Notes: generated from the letters alone by a model not told the origin. A stretch of DNA of 7,778 nucleotides from an uncultured Acidobacteriota bacterium (GCA_902826385.1 CADEEU010000020.1:11492-19269); one strand, 5' to 3'. Shown: positions 1-6,834, counted from the first letter of the stretch. Translations and numbers: made by a program.

Positions 1-5
1 CACTT

Positions 6-3000
6 ATGAAACCAACCTTCGCTTTGCTCCTGACCTTCTTATTTTGTCACCTGACGGCGGCCCAACCGCGCGACTACACCAGTTGGGTCAACCCCTTCAT
101 CGGCACCGGCGGCCACGGGCATACGTTTCCCGGAGCGACAATGCCGTTCGGCATGGTCCAGCTCTCCCCCGACACCCGCATCGACAACTGGGACGGCTCA
201 AGCGGATATCACTATTCCGACGACATCATCTACGGCTTCTCGCACACGCATCTGTCAGGAACCGGCATCCCGGACGGGTGCGATATTTTGCTTCGGCCCT
301 CGAATGAATGGCCTATCAGAACAAAATTCAGCAAGTTTTCTCACGACAATGAATTGGCCGAGCCAGGTTTCTATTCCGTTAGATTAGATGATGGGATTTT
401 GGCCGAATTGACCTCAACGAGTCGTGTAGGTTTTCATCGTTACACGTTCCCGAAACAGGAGTCTGCATCGGTCACGCTTGACTTGTCATGGCGAGACAAG
501 CTGATTGAATCAGATATACAGTTAGTCAGTCCTAAAAGAATCGCAGGCGTTCGTCGTTCGTCATCATGGGCGAAAGATCAGGCCGTCCATTTTGTAATTG
601 AATTCTCAAAACCTTATCAACTCGGCGCAATGACAATTTTAGGGGGATCGGATAAGGCCGCTATAAATAGAAGCAAGAAAAAAATGGATGAAACTGGAGC
701 AAAACTTCTTTTCGACCTAGCCCCTGATGAGAAATTGTTGGTTAAAGTCGCGATCTCGTATGTCTCAATCGAAGGCGCCCGCAAGAATCTCGAAGCTGAG
801 CTTCCCGGCTGGGATTTCGACAAGGTCCGGGCCGACGCGAAGGCGGCGTGGAACAAGGAGCTTTCGAAGATCGAAGTCTCCGGCGGTACGCCCGAGCAGA
901 CGACCAATTTTTATACGGCGCTTTATCACACGATGATCCAGCCGAACGTCTTCAATGACGTTGACGGGCGGTACAAGGGACACGATGGGAAGATACATCA
1001 GCTTCCGGATTATGCGGCTCCATCGGCTAATGCAGCTCAGCCGCGCTATTTGCGGCGAAGCTCTGCTTCGCCGGCTGGCTCCAGAATTTCTTCAGGCGGC
1101 TCTGCCGCCGCTCCGGACGGGCGGCAGAGCCGCAGAAACATTTCTGAAACACAACGAAAAAGCACAGCTTTTCCGCAAATAGACGGGCAAAGCCCGAAAA
1201 ATCCGCGATCCGAAGTCCAAAATCCGCAATCCCAATATACAGTCTTCTCCCTCTGGGACACGTTCCGGGCCGCTCATCCGCTTTACACGATCATCGACCA
1301 GAAACGCACGGTCGATTTTATCAACACCTTTATTCGCCAATACGAGCAGGGCGGGCGGCTGCCGGTTTGGGAATTGTGGGGTGAAGAGACCGACACGATG
1401 ATCGGCTACCACGCCGTCTCGGTCATTGCCGATGCGATGGCTAAGGGCATCAAAGGCTTCGACTACGAAAAAGCCTACCGGGCCGCCAAACACTCCGCCG
1501 AACTCGACCACTTCGGCCTCGCCGCCTACAAAAAACGCGGCTACATCTCGATGGAGGACGAGAACGAATCGGTCTCGCGAACGCTTGAATATGCCTATAA
1601 CGATTGGTGTATCGCACAGATGGCAATGATATTGCACAAGACGGATGACACATTTTACTATCAGAAAGAGGCTGATAAATTTCGCAGACGTGCCCGCTAT
1701 TTCGAAAACGTATTCGACGCCAAGACCGGTTTCTTCCGAGCGAAAAAGAACGGCGGTTTTGTCGAGCCGTTTTCGCCGACCGAGGTCAATTTTGGCTTTA
1801 CCGAGGGCAATTCCTGGCAGTACTCGTTCTTCGTACCGCACGACGTGACGCGGCTGATGGAGTTGATGGGCGGGCGTGAGAAGTTCGTTGCCAAGCTCGA
1901 CGAGTTGTTTACCACCGATCAGAAATTATCCGGCCGCGAACAGGCCGACCTTACCGGACTGATCGGCCAATACGCCCACGGCAACGAGCCTTCGCATCAC
2001 ATCGCATATCTTTACAGCTATGCCCATGAACCCTGGAAAACGCAGAAGTATGTCCGCCGCATAATGGACGAATTCTACAAGAACGCGCCCAACGGCCTGA
2101 TCGGCAACGAAGACTGCGGCCAAATGTCCGCGTGGTACATCATGAGCGCGGGCGGGTTTTATCCGGTGAATCCGGGCGATGGTGTCTATTCCTTCGGCAC
2201 ACCGCTCTTTCCCGAAATGACTTACCGGCTTGAGAACGGCAAGACATTCACCATTCGGGCAAAGGACGTTTCGTCGAAAAACATCTACATCCTCAACGCA
2301 AAACTGAACGGCGCGCCCTACAAGAAGGCTTACATAACGCACGATCAAATAATGCGCGGCGGCGTTCTGGAGTTTGCGATAATCGACAAGCCCGTCGAAA
2401 CTGCGTTCAACGAATTTCCGGTTTCATCGATAAACGCCGAAACCGTTGCTGTGCCGGTCGTCACAGGGGAGCCGACATTCGCCGAAAAGACGAGCGTTAG
2501 GCTCTCCACGTTGACGCCGAATGCCAAGATGTACTACAGCATCGGCAACGACGTAAACCCTCCGAGCACAGCGTCAGCAAAGGTCTATACGGAACCGTTC
2601 TTTATCTCGGAAACGACCCGAGTTGTCGGAATGGCGACGAGCGCGGACGGTAAGAACGGCAGTAAGTGGTTCGATGCAACGTTTAGCAAAAGGCCAAATG
2701 ATTGGACCGTCAAAGTCGTCTCCGGCTACAGCACGCAATACACCGGCGGCGGCGACAACGCTATAGTTGACGGCATTCGCGGCACGGTGAATTTTGCCAG
2801 CGGCGAATGGCAGGGCGTGCAGGGCAAGCCTTATGAGGCGGTGATCGACCTGCGGCGGGAAACCGGGATCAAGGAAGTAGGAGGCGGTTTTCTGCAGGTC
2901 GCCGGGCCGTGGATTTGGATGCCCGACCGGGTCGAGTTCGAAACTTCGAACGACGGTACCAATTTCACCCGCGTAGCCGAGATCAAACCCAACTTTCCGC

Positions 3001-3164
3001 AGCGTGAAATGACGCCGACCATCCGCGAATTCACTCAGCGCATAAATCCCATAAAGGTCCGCTACGTCCGCGTCCGCGCCTACAACTTCGGCAAAATCCC
3101 ATCCTGGCACCTTGGTACAGGCGGCGACCCGTGGATATTTGTAGATGAGATAATAGTAAAGTAA
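6..3164 (+). CDS. Secreted GH92 family alpha-mannosidase with C-terminal HEX_C-like and discoidin domains
   Basis: A 1052-residue protein of glycoside hydrolase family 92. These are calcium-dependent exo-acting alpha-mannosidases that trim mannose from N-glycans or mannans. Residues 1-19 form a signal peptide (basic start, hydrophobic core, LTAA), so it is exported. The GH92 N-terminal domain begins at about residue 26 with the signature WVNPFIGTGGHGHTFPGAT. The catalytic domain carries FSLWDTFRAAHPL (after residue 413), TEGNSWQ (E600), GNEPSHH (E661) and GNEDCGQMSAWY (D703), the conserved acidic clusters of the family. Residues of about 812-895 resemble the chitobiase/hexosaminidase C-terminal domain. 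Residues 898-1052 resemble a discoidin/F5-8C carbohydrate-binding domain. GH92 proteins are usually about 750 residues; the extra length comes from these two domains and from about 75 low-complexity residues (about 335-410) in the catalytic domain that look like translated repeat DNA. The start codon lies only five bases from the window edge, so its ribosome binding site cannot be judged. Family assignment is secure. Linkage preference (alpha-1,2, 1,3 or 1,6) cannot be read from here. Confidence 0.93.
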   Translation: MKPTFALLLTFLFCHLTAAQPRDYTSWVNPFIGTGGHGHTFPGATMPFGMVQLSPDTRIDNWDGSSGYHYSDDIIYGFSHTHLSGTGIPDGCDILLRPSNEWPIRTKFSKFSHDNELAEPGFYSVRLDDGILAELTSTSRVGFHRYTFPKQESASVTLDLSWRDKLIESDIQLVSPKRIAGVRRSSSWAKDQAVHFVIEFSKPYQLGAMTILGGSDKAAINRSKKKMDETGAKLLFDLAPDEKLLVKVAISYVSIEGARKNLEAELPGWDFDKVRADAKAAWNKELSKIEVSGGTPEQTTNFYTALYHTMIQPNVFNDVDGRYKGHDGKIHQLPDYAAPSANAAQPRYLRRSSASPAGSRISSGGSAAAPDGRQSRRNISETQRKSTAFPQIDGQSPKNPRSEVQNPQSQYTVFSLWDTFRAAHPLYTIIDQKRTVDFINTFIRQYEQGGRLPVWELWGEETDTMIGYHAVSVIADAMAKGIKGFDYEKAYRAAKHSAELDHFGLAAYKKRGYISMEDENESVSRTLEYAYNDWCIAQMAMILHKTDDTFYYQKEADKFRRRARYFENVFDAKTGFFRAKKNGGFVEPFSPTEVNFGFTEGNSWQYSFFVPHDVTRLMELMGGREKFVAKLDELFTTDQKLSGREQADLTGLIGQYAHGNEPSHHIAYLYSYAHEPWKTQKYVRRIMDEFYKNAPNGLIGNEDCGQMSAWYIMSAGGFYPVNPGDGVYSFGTPLFPEMTYRLENGKTFTIRAKDVSSKNIYILNAKLNGAPYKKAYITHDQIMRGGVLEFAIIDKPVETAFNEFPVSSINAETVAVPVVTGEPTFAEKTSVRLSTLTPNAKMYYSIGNDVNPPSTASAKVYTEPFFISETTRVVGMATSADGKNGSKWFDATFSKRPNDWTVKVVSGYSTQYTGGGDNAIVDGIRGTVNFASGEWQGVQGKPYEAVIDLRRETGIKEVGGGFLQVAGPWIWMPDRVEFETSNDGTNFTRVAEIKPNFPQREMTPTIREFTQRINPIKVRYVRVRAYNFGKIPSWHLGTGGDPWIFVDEIIVK
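1053..1073. repeat. Perfect 9-bp hairpin inside the GH92 gene (REP-like unit 1)
   Basis: CGGCGAAGC (1053-1061) and GCTTCGCCG (1065-1073) are perfect inverted copies separated by the loop TCT. The element lies in the stretch of the GH92 gene that has no counterpart in the usual GH92 protein pattern. It has the same stem-TCT-stem design as the hairpin at 1095-1109. Strong short GC-rich stems with a fixed loop are typical of intergenic REP-like palindromes. Confidence 0.75.
1096..1146. repeat. Perfect 14-bp inverted repeat plus small palindrome inside the GH92 gene (REP-like unit 2)
   Basis: GCGGCTCTGCCGCC (1096-1109) is matched without error by its reverse complement at 1120-1133, with a 10-base spacer. 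The left arm, with G1095, is itself a hairpin GGCGGC-TCT-GCCGCC, and the right arm is the same unit inverted with an AGA loop. A second palindrome, CAGAAA-CA-TTTCTG (1133-1146), follows directly. This head-to-head pair of similar units is what bacterial REP doublets look like. The translated product (SSGGSAAAPDGRQSRRN) is low-complexity. Confidence 0.8.
1198..1232 (+). repeat. Two 14-base direct repeats with a 21-base period inside the GH92 gene
   Basis: AAAATCCGCGATCC (1198-1211) and AAAATCCGCAATCC (1219-1232) differ at one base and are spaced 21 bases apart, which is seven codons. They form the right end of the presumed insertion, directly before conserved GH92 sequence resumes at residue 411 (YTVFSLWD). 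Short AATCCGC-type iterations look like intergenic filler rather than coding sequence. Confidence 0.65.
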
Positions 3165-3217
3165 CCGGCTAACGCATTTGATTAAACGCAATCCGGGTCG
3201 ACGCAACCGCAAATCTC

Positions 3218-3245
3218 TCGACAAAATCACAGTTTCGTGTAAGAA
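3218..3245 (+). promoter_or_regulatory. Weak candidate sigma70-type promoter for the two small genes
   Basis: TCGACA (3218-3223) and TAAGAA (3240-3245) are separated by 16 bases and lie about 55 bases upstream of the small gene at 3299. The -35-like box is good and the -10-like box is poor. The gap between the GH92 stop and the first small gene (3165-3298) shows no convincing terminator, so read-through from the GH92 gene is also possible. Confidence 0.22.
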
Positions 3246-3298
3246 TACTGGTTTGCCCGACGACAGAGTTTTTAGATTTATTTTAGGCAGGTATTATT

Positions 3299-3433
3299 AT
3301 GTCGAACGATAACGAAGAATCTGGTCAGGAAACCCCTAAACCGACCATCACAATTGCGGAAAAGCCGGGTACCGATCCGGACGCCAAGGAAAAAGAAACG
3401 ATAACCATCGCCGAAAAGCCAAAAAAGCCTTAA
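3299..3433 (+). CDS. Small acidic protein with two TITIAEKP motifs, function unknown
   Basis: A 44-residue frame starting MSNDNEESG and ending KPKKP. I do not recognise a family. The start is supported by AGGCAGG at 3285-3291, seven bases before ATG. The octapeptide TITIAEKP occurs twice, at residues 16-23 and 34-41, and again in the next gene. Six of the eight codons differ between the two copies, all at third positions, so the peptide rather than the DNA appears to be conserved. This is the best evidence that the frame is real. The protein has no cysteine, no signal peptide and no membrane helix; it is rich in Glu, Lys, Pro and Thr and probably disordered. It could be a shortened paralogue of the next gene's N-terminal part. 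Confidence 0.68.
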   Translation: MSNDNEESGQETPKPTITIAEKPGTDPDAKEKETITIAEKPKKP

Positions 3434-3477
3434 ATTAGGCGGATGGTCGATATTTACTGGAGAGAAATTCAATTTTG

Positions 3478-3702
3478 ATGTCAGAAGAAGCAGTGCAGCC
3501 GGCCGAAGCGGCCGAAGAAACGCCGACAATCACCATCGCCGAAAAACCGGCGGAAACCGAAGATGTCCATTACCAGGCTGTTGAAAAAGACGGTGCGGTA
3601 ACTGCCATCTGGGAAATGCAGGGTCAAAAACACCTTCGCACGATCGATCCTCGTTCCGGAGAGGGCAAGCAGATCCTCGCCCTTTTTGAAACGGCGGCCT
3701 AA
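3478..3702 (+). CDS. Small acidic protein with one TITIAEKP motif and a short folded-looking C-terminus, function unknown
   Basis: A 74-residue protein in two parts. Residues 1-29 are acidic and Ala/Pro-rich and include TITIAEKP at 17-24. Residues of about 31-74 (starting HYQAVEKDGAV) look like a small beta-rich domain with a conserved-looking tail. I do not recognise a family. I chose ATG at 3478 because the product then begins MSEE, like MSND in the upstream small gene. A TTG at 3475 would add one residue and sits nearer to the likely ribosome binding site GGAGAG (3459-3464). The gap after the previous gene is only 44 bases, so the two are probably co-transcribed. A stem-loop with a T run follows at 3722. 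There is no cysteine, signal peptide or membrane segment, so it is probably cytoplasmic. Confidence 0.78.
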   Translation: MSEEAVQPAEAAEETPTITIAEKPAETEDVHYQAVEKDGAVTAIWEMQGQKHLRTIDPRSGEGKQILALFETAA

Positions 3703-3721
3703 AAGTTTCGGCATAGAATAC

Positions 3722-3769
3722 ACACGAAACGGAGCTACAGGTGCTTGTGGCGCGAGTTTCGTGTTTTTT
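3722..3769 (+). terminator. Stem-loop and T run ending the plus-strand block
   Basis: ACACGAAAC (3722-3730) pairs perfectly with GTTTCGTGT (3756-3764) across a 25-base loop. T3764-T3769 form a run of six, as in a rho-independent terminator read on the plus strand. It begins 19 bases after the stop at 3702 and lies between the converging blocks. The loop is long and the stem only moderately GC-rich, so its efficiency is uncertain. Read on the minus strand there is no T run. Confidence 0.55.
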
Positions 3770-3830
3770 GCGCACAGACTTTCGACGTTTGACCAATCTC
3801 GCCGCCCGTTCAGGCCCCGAAAAGCGACCT

Positions 3831-5375
3831 TTATCCTATTTCGATCCCGACAGACTTCAAAAACCGGTCCGGCCGTTCGCCGCCAATCAAGGCAAAGATA
3901 AGGTCGTTCGGTATGGTTTCTAAGGTTTGATTCGTTTTAACGTTTTCCAATACAACTTCGCGTTCGTGAATCTCCGTTATCCCAACTCCAAAACGCAGGT
4001 CGATAATGCCGTTGTCGACACATTTGTAAAGCTGGACCTTATTTCCGAATTTCACGGTCGGGGCGAGATATGTGCGAACAAGTAGTGTGACGCGGTTTGC
4101 TTCGGCGGGCGTTCGGGGAACGATGGCCGTGCCTTCGCGCTTCATAGCCAGATCGACCGCCGCTTCGACCGCCGAGTTGCCGCCGCCGACAACGACGACG
4201 TTTTTGTTTCTAAACCGGGATGGGTCGTTGAGGCTGTAAAAAACCTTCGGTTCTGCGCCCACTTTCATGTCTTCGTTCGAAAGCCCGAGGCGATTCGGGG
4301 CCCCACGCAGGCCAACGGATAAAACGACACGGCTGGCCCGGTAAACGCACTCGGCCTTGTCGCTGAACCGCTCAGTGATTATTAAAAAGTGGTCGCCGTC
4401 CGATGCACGAGTCACCGACCGGCAGGATTCGAACTCATTTACGCGGACGCCTTTTTTATCGAGGGAGTTACTCCACGTTGTCAGTATTTTTTCTCGCTGG
4501 TCGCCCGGCCCCATGTCCGGCAGGCCGCCCTCCCATGCCTTCGTGTCCGGCTTGAAATAGATATATTTGCCGACCGGATAATTTTCTATGCTGGCGAGGC
4601 GGCGTTCCTGTTCGATGGCGATGTAAGAGAGTCCGGCGGCTTGAGCGGAAGCGGCGGCGGAAGCTCCGCCCGGGCCGACACCGATGATGGCGACATCGTA
4701 TTCAGCGGAGCCTTGAGGTGGATTCGATTTCAAATCGTCGGCGATTTGTTCGATCACGTCGGCGCCTTCTTTAACCGCGTTCTTGATCAACGGCACGCCC
4801 GAGACGTCGCCGATTATGTAACATCCTTTGACATTGGTCTCGTACGTCGCACCGTCGCGAACGGGTGAAGGACGAGATACGATCGGCTTCGTTGTGTTGA
4901 TAACGATGCAGGCTTTTGGATTCACCGGGCACTCGGCCTGACAAGCCGTGTCTTCCATGCAGAGATCAGGAGCAACCGCGACGGCCCGACCGTCGATGAT
5001 GTCGAGTACATCGTGCGGACACGCATCCACGCACGCGTGGCATCCAATGCAGCGGTCGGAAAAGATTACAGGATGCGGAAATTCCGGACCACGGTATTTG
5101 TCCAAACCGAGTTCCGCAAGTTCCGCTTGATCGAGAAAGCGGACCGCTGACGGTGTCGGCGCCGTTCGCCCGTCTGCACTGAAAAAACCGAACGCCCGTG
5201 TCGAATCATGCAGAACGGCGACAAAAGCCGCAAAAGCAATAACGAGCGCAATACTCAACCAGCCATACCACGACAATCCGCCAATGGTGACGGCATCTAC
5301 CGGCACAAACACACGGTTCAGCCACACAAGCAGCAGTCCGAGAGCGATGCAGATTATAAGGTTGAAGACCTTCAT
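3831..5375 (-). CDS. Membrane-anchored ferredoxin-flavoprotein oxidoreductase (FAD/NAD(P)-binding, thioredoxin-reductase/YpdA-like fold)
   Basis: A 514-residue electron-transfer protein. Two hydrophobic segments at the N-terminus (about 4-20 and 37-56) anchor it. A ferredoxin-like domain follows, with C109, C112, C115, C119-P and then C139, C145, C149-P and C156; D142 stands where the second cysteine of the second motif is expected. Residues 177-211 (TNVKGCYIIGDVSG and the following PLIKNAVKEGADV) look like the FAD-binding GD segment that normally ends a thioredoxin-reductase-like protein. The FAD Rossmann motif GVGPGG is at 232-237 and the NAD(P) motif GGGNSA at 397-402. The chain stops at SVGIEIG, where that GD segment would normally begin, suggesting a permuted order. 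There is no thioredoxin-reductase CxxC pair, as in YpdA-like enzymes. The start ATG overlaps the upstream stop by four bases (ATGA), pointing to translational coupling. It probably moves electrons between NAD(P)H, flavin and Fe-S clusters at the inner face of the membrane. The true partner and direction are unknown. Confidence 0.9.
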   Translation of the reverse strand: MKVFNLIICIALGLLLVWLNRVFVPVDAVTIGGLSWYGWLSIALVIAFAAFVAVLHDSTRAFGFFSADGRTAPTPSAVRFLDQAELAELGLDKYRGPEFPHPVIFSDRCIGCHACVDACPHDVLDIIDGRAVAVAPDLCMEDTACQAECPVNPKACIVINTTKPIVSRPSPVRDGATYETNVKGCYIIGDVSGVPLIKNAVKEGADVIEQIADDLKSNPPQGSAEYDVAIIGVGPGGASAAASAQAAGLSYIAIEQERRLASIENYPVGKYIYFKPDTKAWEGGLPDMGPGDQREKILTTWSNSLDKKGVRVNEFESCRSVTRASDGDHFLIITERFSDKAECVYRASRVVLSVGLRGAPNRLGLSNEDMKVGAEPKVFYSLNDPSRFRNKNVVVVGGGNSAVEAAVDLAMKREGTAIVPRTPAEANRVTLLVRTYLAPTVKFGNKVQLYKCVDNGIIDLRFGVGITEIHEREVVLENVKTNQTLETIPNDLIFALIGGERPDRFLKSVGIEIG

Positions 5376-6793
5376 TGCACTTGTTTCTGCGAGATCTTTT
5401 TCTCCACCGATTCTTTACGCCGCCGCACGGCACCGTCCGTCAGGAATTCCTGCCACCGGTCCGCGCTGTACGGGTGCTGAACATGGCACGATATACAGTT
5501 AACGCCGTCGCCTGCGAAGCGTTGGTCGAGAACGTTCGATCCGGTTTGAGCGGTGTGACAAACGGAGCACGTTACACGCGGCGTCACGCGATCTACGGGA
5601 TCGAAACTTTTATGACAGGTGGAGCACGACACCAGTCCTCGTGAATCTCCCGGCAAACCCTGTGGTGCTTTCAGACGCGCTACGTGCACCGAATGGAAAT
5701 GACGGCTCAGTCTTGCCTGTTCGTCCGCGTCGCCGGTCGCCGACATGTTTATTTCCGGGATGGCGTCGGCCACTTCGCGATAAACGCCTTTCCATTTCCA
5801 CGTTCCGTTCTCGGCTGGATATCCGTATGAGCCATCATGAGCGGTGCGGACCGCTTTGCCGTTGTAAGTGTTTTTGTTTGCGTCATTGTGACACTGACTA
5901 CAGCTTTGAATCGAGGATGCCGTCATTTGAAAATCCGGTCCTTCGTGCTGCTTGTGACACGCGACGCAGGTGATGCCGGCGTCCTCGTGAGCCTTTGTGT
6001 TCGAGGGATGAAACCCGGACGCCTGGTGACATTTTATGCACGCATTCTCAACAGGTTCGTTCGGCGTGTGACATGTAGTGCAGGAGTTTGCATTCGGCGT
6101 ATTCGCGATCAAGCTGTTCTCTATGTTCTGCACATGTGGATTTGCGAGCGGTTTTTCCGCATAAGCCTGTGGGTATTTCTTAAAAGCAAGGAATCCGAGC
6201 ACGCCAAAGATCACTATCGTCCAAACAAAGATACCGATTCGCCACGGACGACGCAGATCGCCGGTCGGCTTCCAGTTTATCGCAGCCTTTCCCGGTTCTG
6301 GCTTCGCCGTGGGGCGAATCCGCGTGCCCCAATCCTCTTTCTCGCGGTTGCGTTTTTCCCAGAAAACCTTCAGAACGTCCGCCGTTGCCTGATTCACGCT
6401 TGCGGTTCGCGACGTAGAGCGGCGCTCGGCAATACCGGAAACAGCCGTGCCTTCGATCATCGGTTGAACTGTTAGTCCAAGTTCGCCGCCCGTACGCGAA
6501 ACGACGATTGCAAACGGTCCGATCTGAATGATGTCACCATCCGACAAAACATCCGTACTTTGTGAAGCAAGTTGCCGTCCGTTTAGCGTGAGAACATTCG
6601 ACGACGAAAGATTGATAAGAAAATATGTCGAATCGAGAAAGTTTATACCGGCATGTATGCGCGACACGGCAAGGTGGTCCAGAACAATATCGCCGCTTTT
6701 TAAACGGCCGATCAGAAGCGCGTCCTTTTCAACCGCGAGAGGAGCGACTCCTGTAGCCGAATAGGTGATTCTGAATTTTCCGTTCTGGGCCAT
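5372..6793 (-). CDS. FHA domain - transmembrane helix - heptahaem c-type cytochrome fusion
   Basis: A 473-residue protein joining signalling and redox parts. Residues of about 7-105 are an FHA domain, the phosphothreonine-binding fold, with the usual G29-R30, S44-R45-x-H47, N66 and N71-G72. A linker follows, then one membrane helix (about 186-204) preceded by RRPWR, which favours a cytosolic N-terminus. The C-terminal half carries seven CxxCH haem motifs, at 238, 252, 276, 298, 390, 409 and 433, and should lie in the periplasm where c-type haem is attached. Several further histidines are available as distal ligands. I chose ATG at 6793, which has GAG six bases upstream and begins MAQNGKFRITYS, close to the FHA fold. 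An in-frame GTG at 6808 would add five residues but has no visible ribosome binding site. The gene lies 90 bases after the b-type cytochrome gene and overlaps the flavoprotein gene by ATGA. Known domain families are clear; the combination and its physiological role are inferred. Confidence 0.92.
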   Translation of the reverse strand: MAQNGKFRITYSATGVAPLAVEKDALLIGRLKSGDIVLDHLAVSRIHAGINFLDSTYFLINLSSSNVLTLNGRQLASQSTDVLSDGDIIQIGPFAIVVSRTGGELGLTVQPMIEGTAVSGIAERRSTSRTASVNQATADVLKVFWEKRNREKEDWGTRIRPTAKPEPGKAAINWKPTGDLRRPWRIGIFVWTIVIFGVLGFLAFKKYPQAYAEKPLANPHVQNIENSLIANTPNANSCTTCHTPNEPVENACIKCHQASGFHPSNTKAHEDAGITCVACHKQHEGPDFQMTASSIQSCSQCHNDANKNTYNGKAVRTAHDGSYGYPAENGTWKWKGVYREVADAIPEINMSATGDADEQARLSRHFHSVHVARLKAPQGLPGDSRGLVSCSTCHKSFDPVDRVTPRVTCSVCHTAQTGSNVLDQRFAGDGVNCISCHVQHPYSADRWQEFLTDGAVRRRKESVEKKISQKQVQ

Positions 6794-6810
6794 TCTTCGC
6801 TCGTTCACCT

Positions 6811-6834
6811 AACCGGTGGCGCAGCCGCCCGGTT
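6811..6834 (-). other. Hairpin in the leader of the FHA-cytochrome gene
   Basis: AACCGG (6811-6816) and CCGGTT (6829-6834) are perfect inverted copies, with a smaller GGC/GCC pair inside. On the minus strand the structure ends 17 bases before the chosen ATG. No T run follows, so it is not a standard terminator. It could affect mRNA stability or translation between the first two genes of the operon. The rest of the 6794-6883 gap shows only a weak GTTGA/TCAAC pair (6866-6881) just after the upstream stop. Confidence 0.35.

Noticed and set aside
6..65. GH92 protein as a lipoprotein because of a cysteine (residue 14) in its leader
   Set aside because: The residues before it (FLF) do not fit a lipobox, and LTAA at residues 16-19 gives a better ordinary signal peptidase I site.
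1053..1232. Repeat cluster as a CRISPR array
   Set aside because: The repeats are palindromic, unequal in length and without regular unique spacers, and they lie inside an open coding frame.
1092..1841. Open minus-strand frame of 249 codons across the middle of the GH92 gene
   Set aside because: It lies opposite conserved GH92 coding sequence and its product shows no recognisable domain or ribosome binding site; it is an antisense shadow.
2574..3230. Open minus-strand frame of 218 codons over the GH92 C-terminal domains
   Set aside because: The plus-strand product has clear HEX_C-like and discoidin features here, and the antisense product has none.
4656..4670. Palindrome GGCGGA-AGC-TCCGCC resembling the REP-like hairpins in the GH92 gene
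   Set aside because: It encodes the Gly/Ala-rich FAD-binding motif of the flavoprotein, so protein constraint explains it well enough.
4389..4868. Open plus-strand frame of 159 codons opposite the flavoprotein
   Set aside because: It overlaps the FAD Rossmann motif and the GD segment on the other strand and has no features of its own.
5837..6475. Open plus-strand frame of 212 codons opposite the haem domain
   Set aside because: The opposite strand carries several CxxCH motifs and a membrane helix in this interval; the plus-strand product is an arginine- and cysteine-rich shadow.
6806..6808. GTG as the start of the FHA-cytochrome gene
   Set aside because: There is no ribosome binding site ahead of it, and ATG at 6793 gives a normal FHA N-terminus with GAG six bases upstream.
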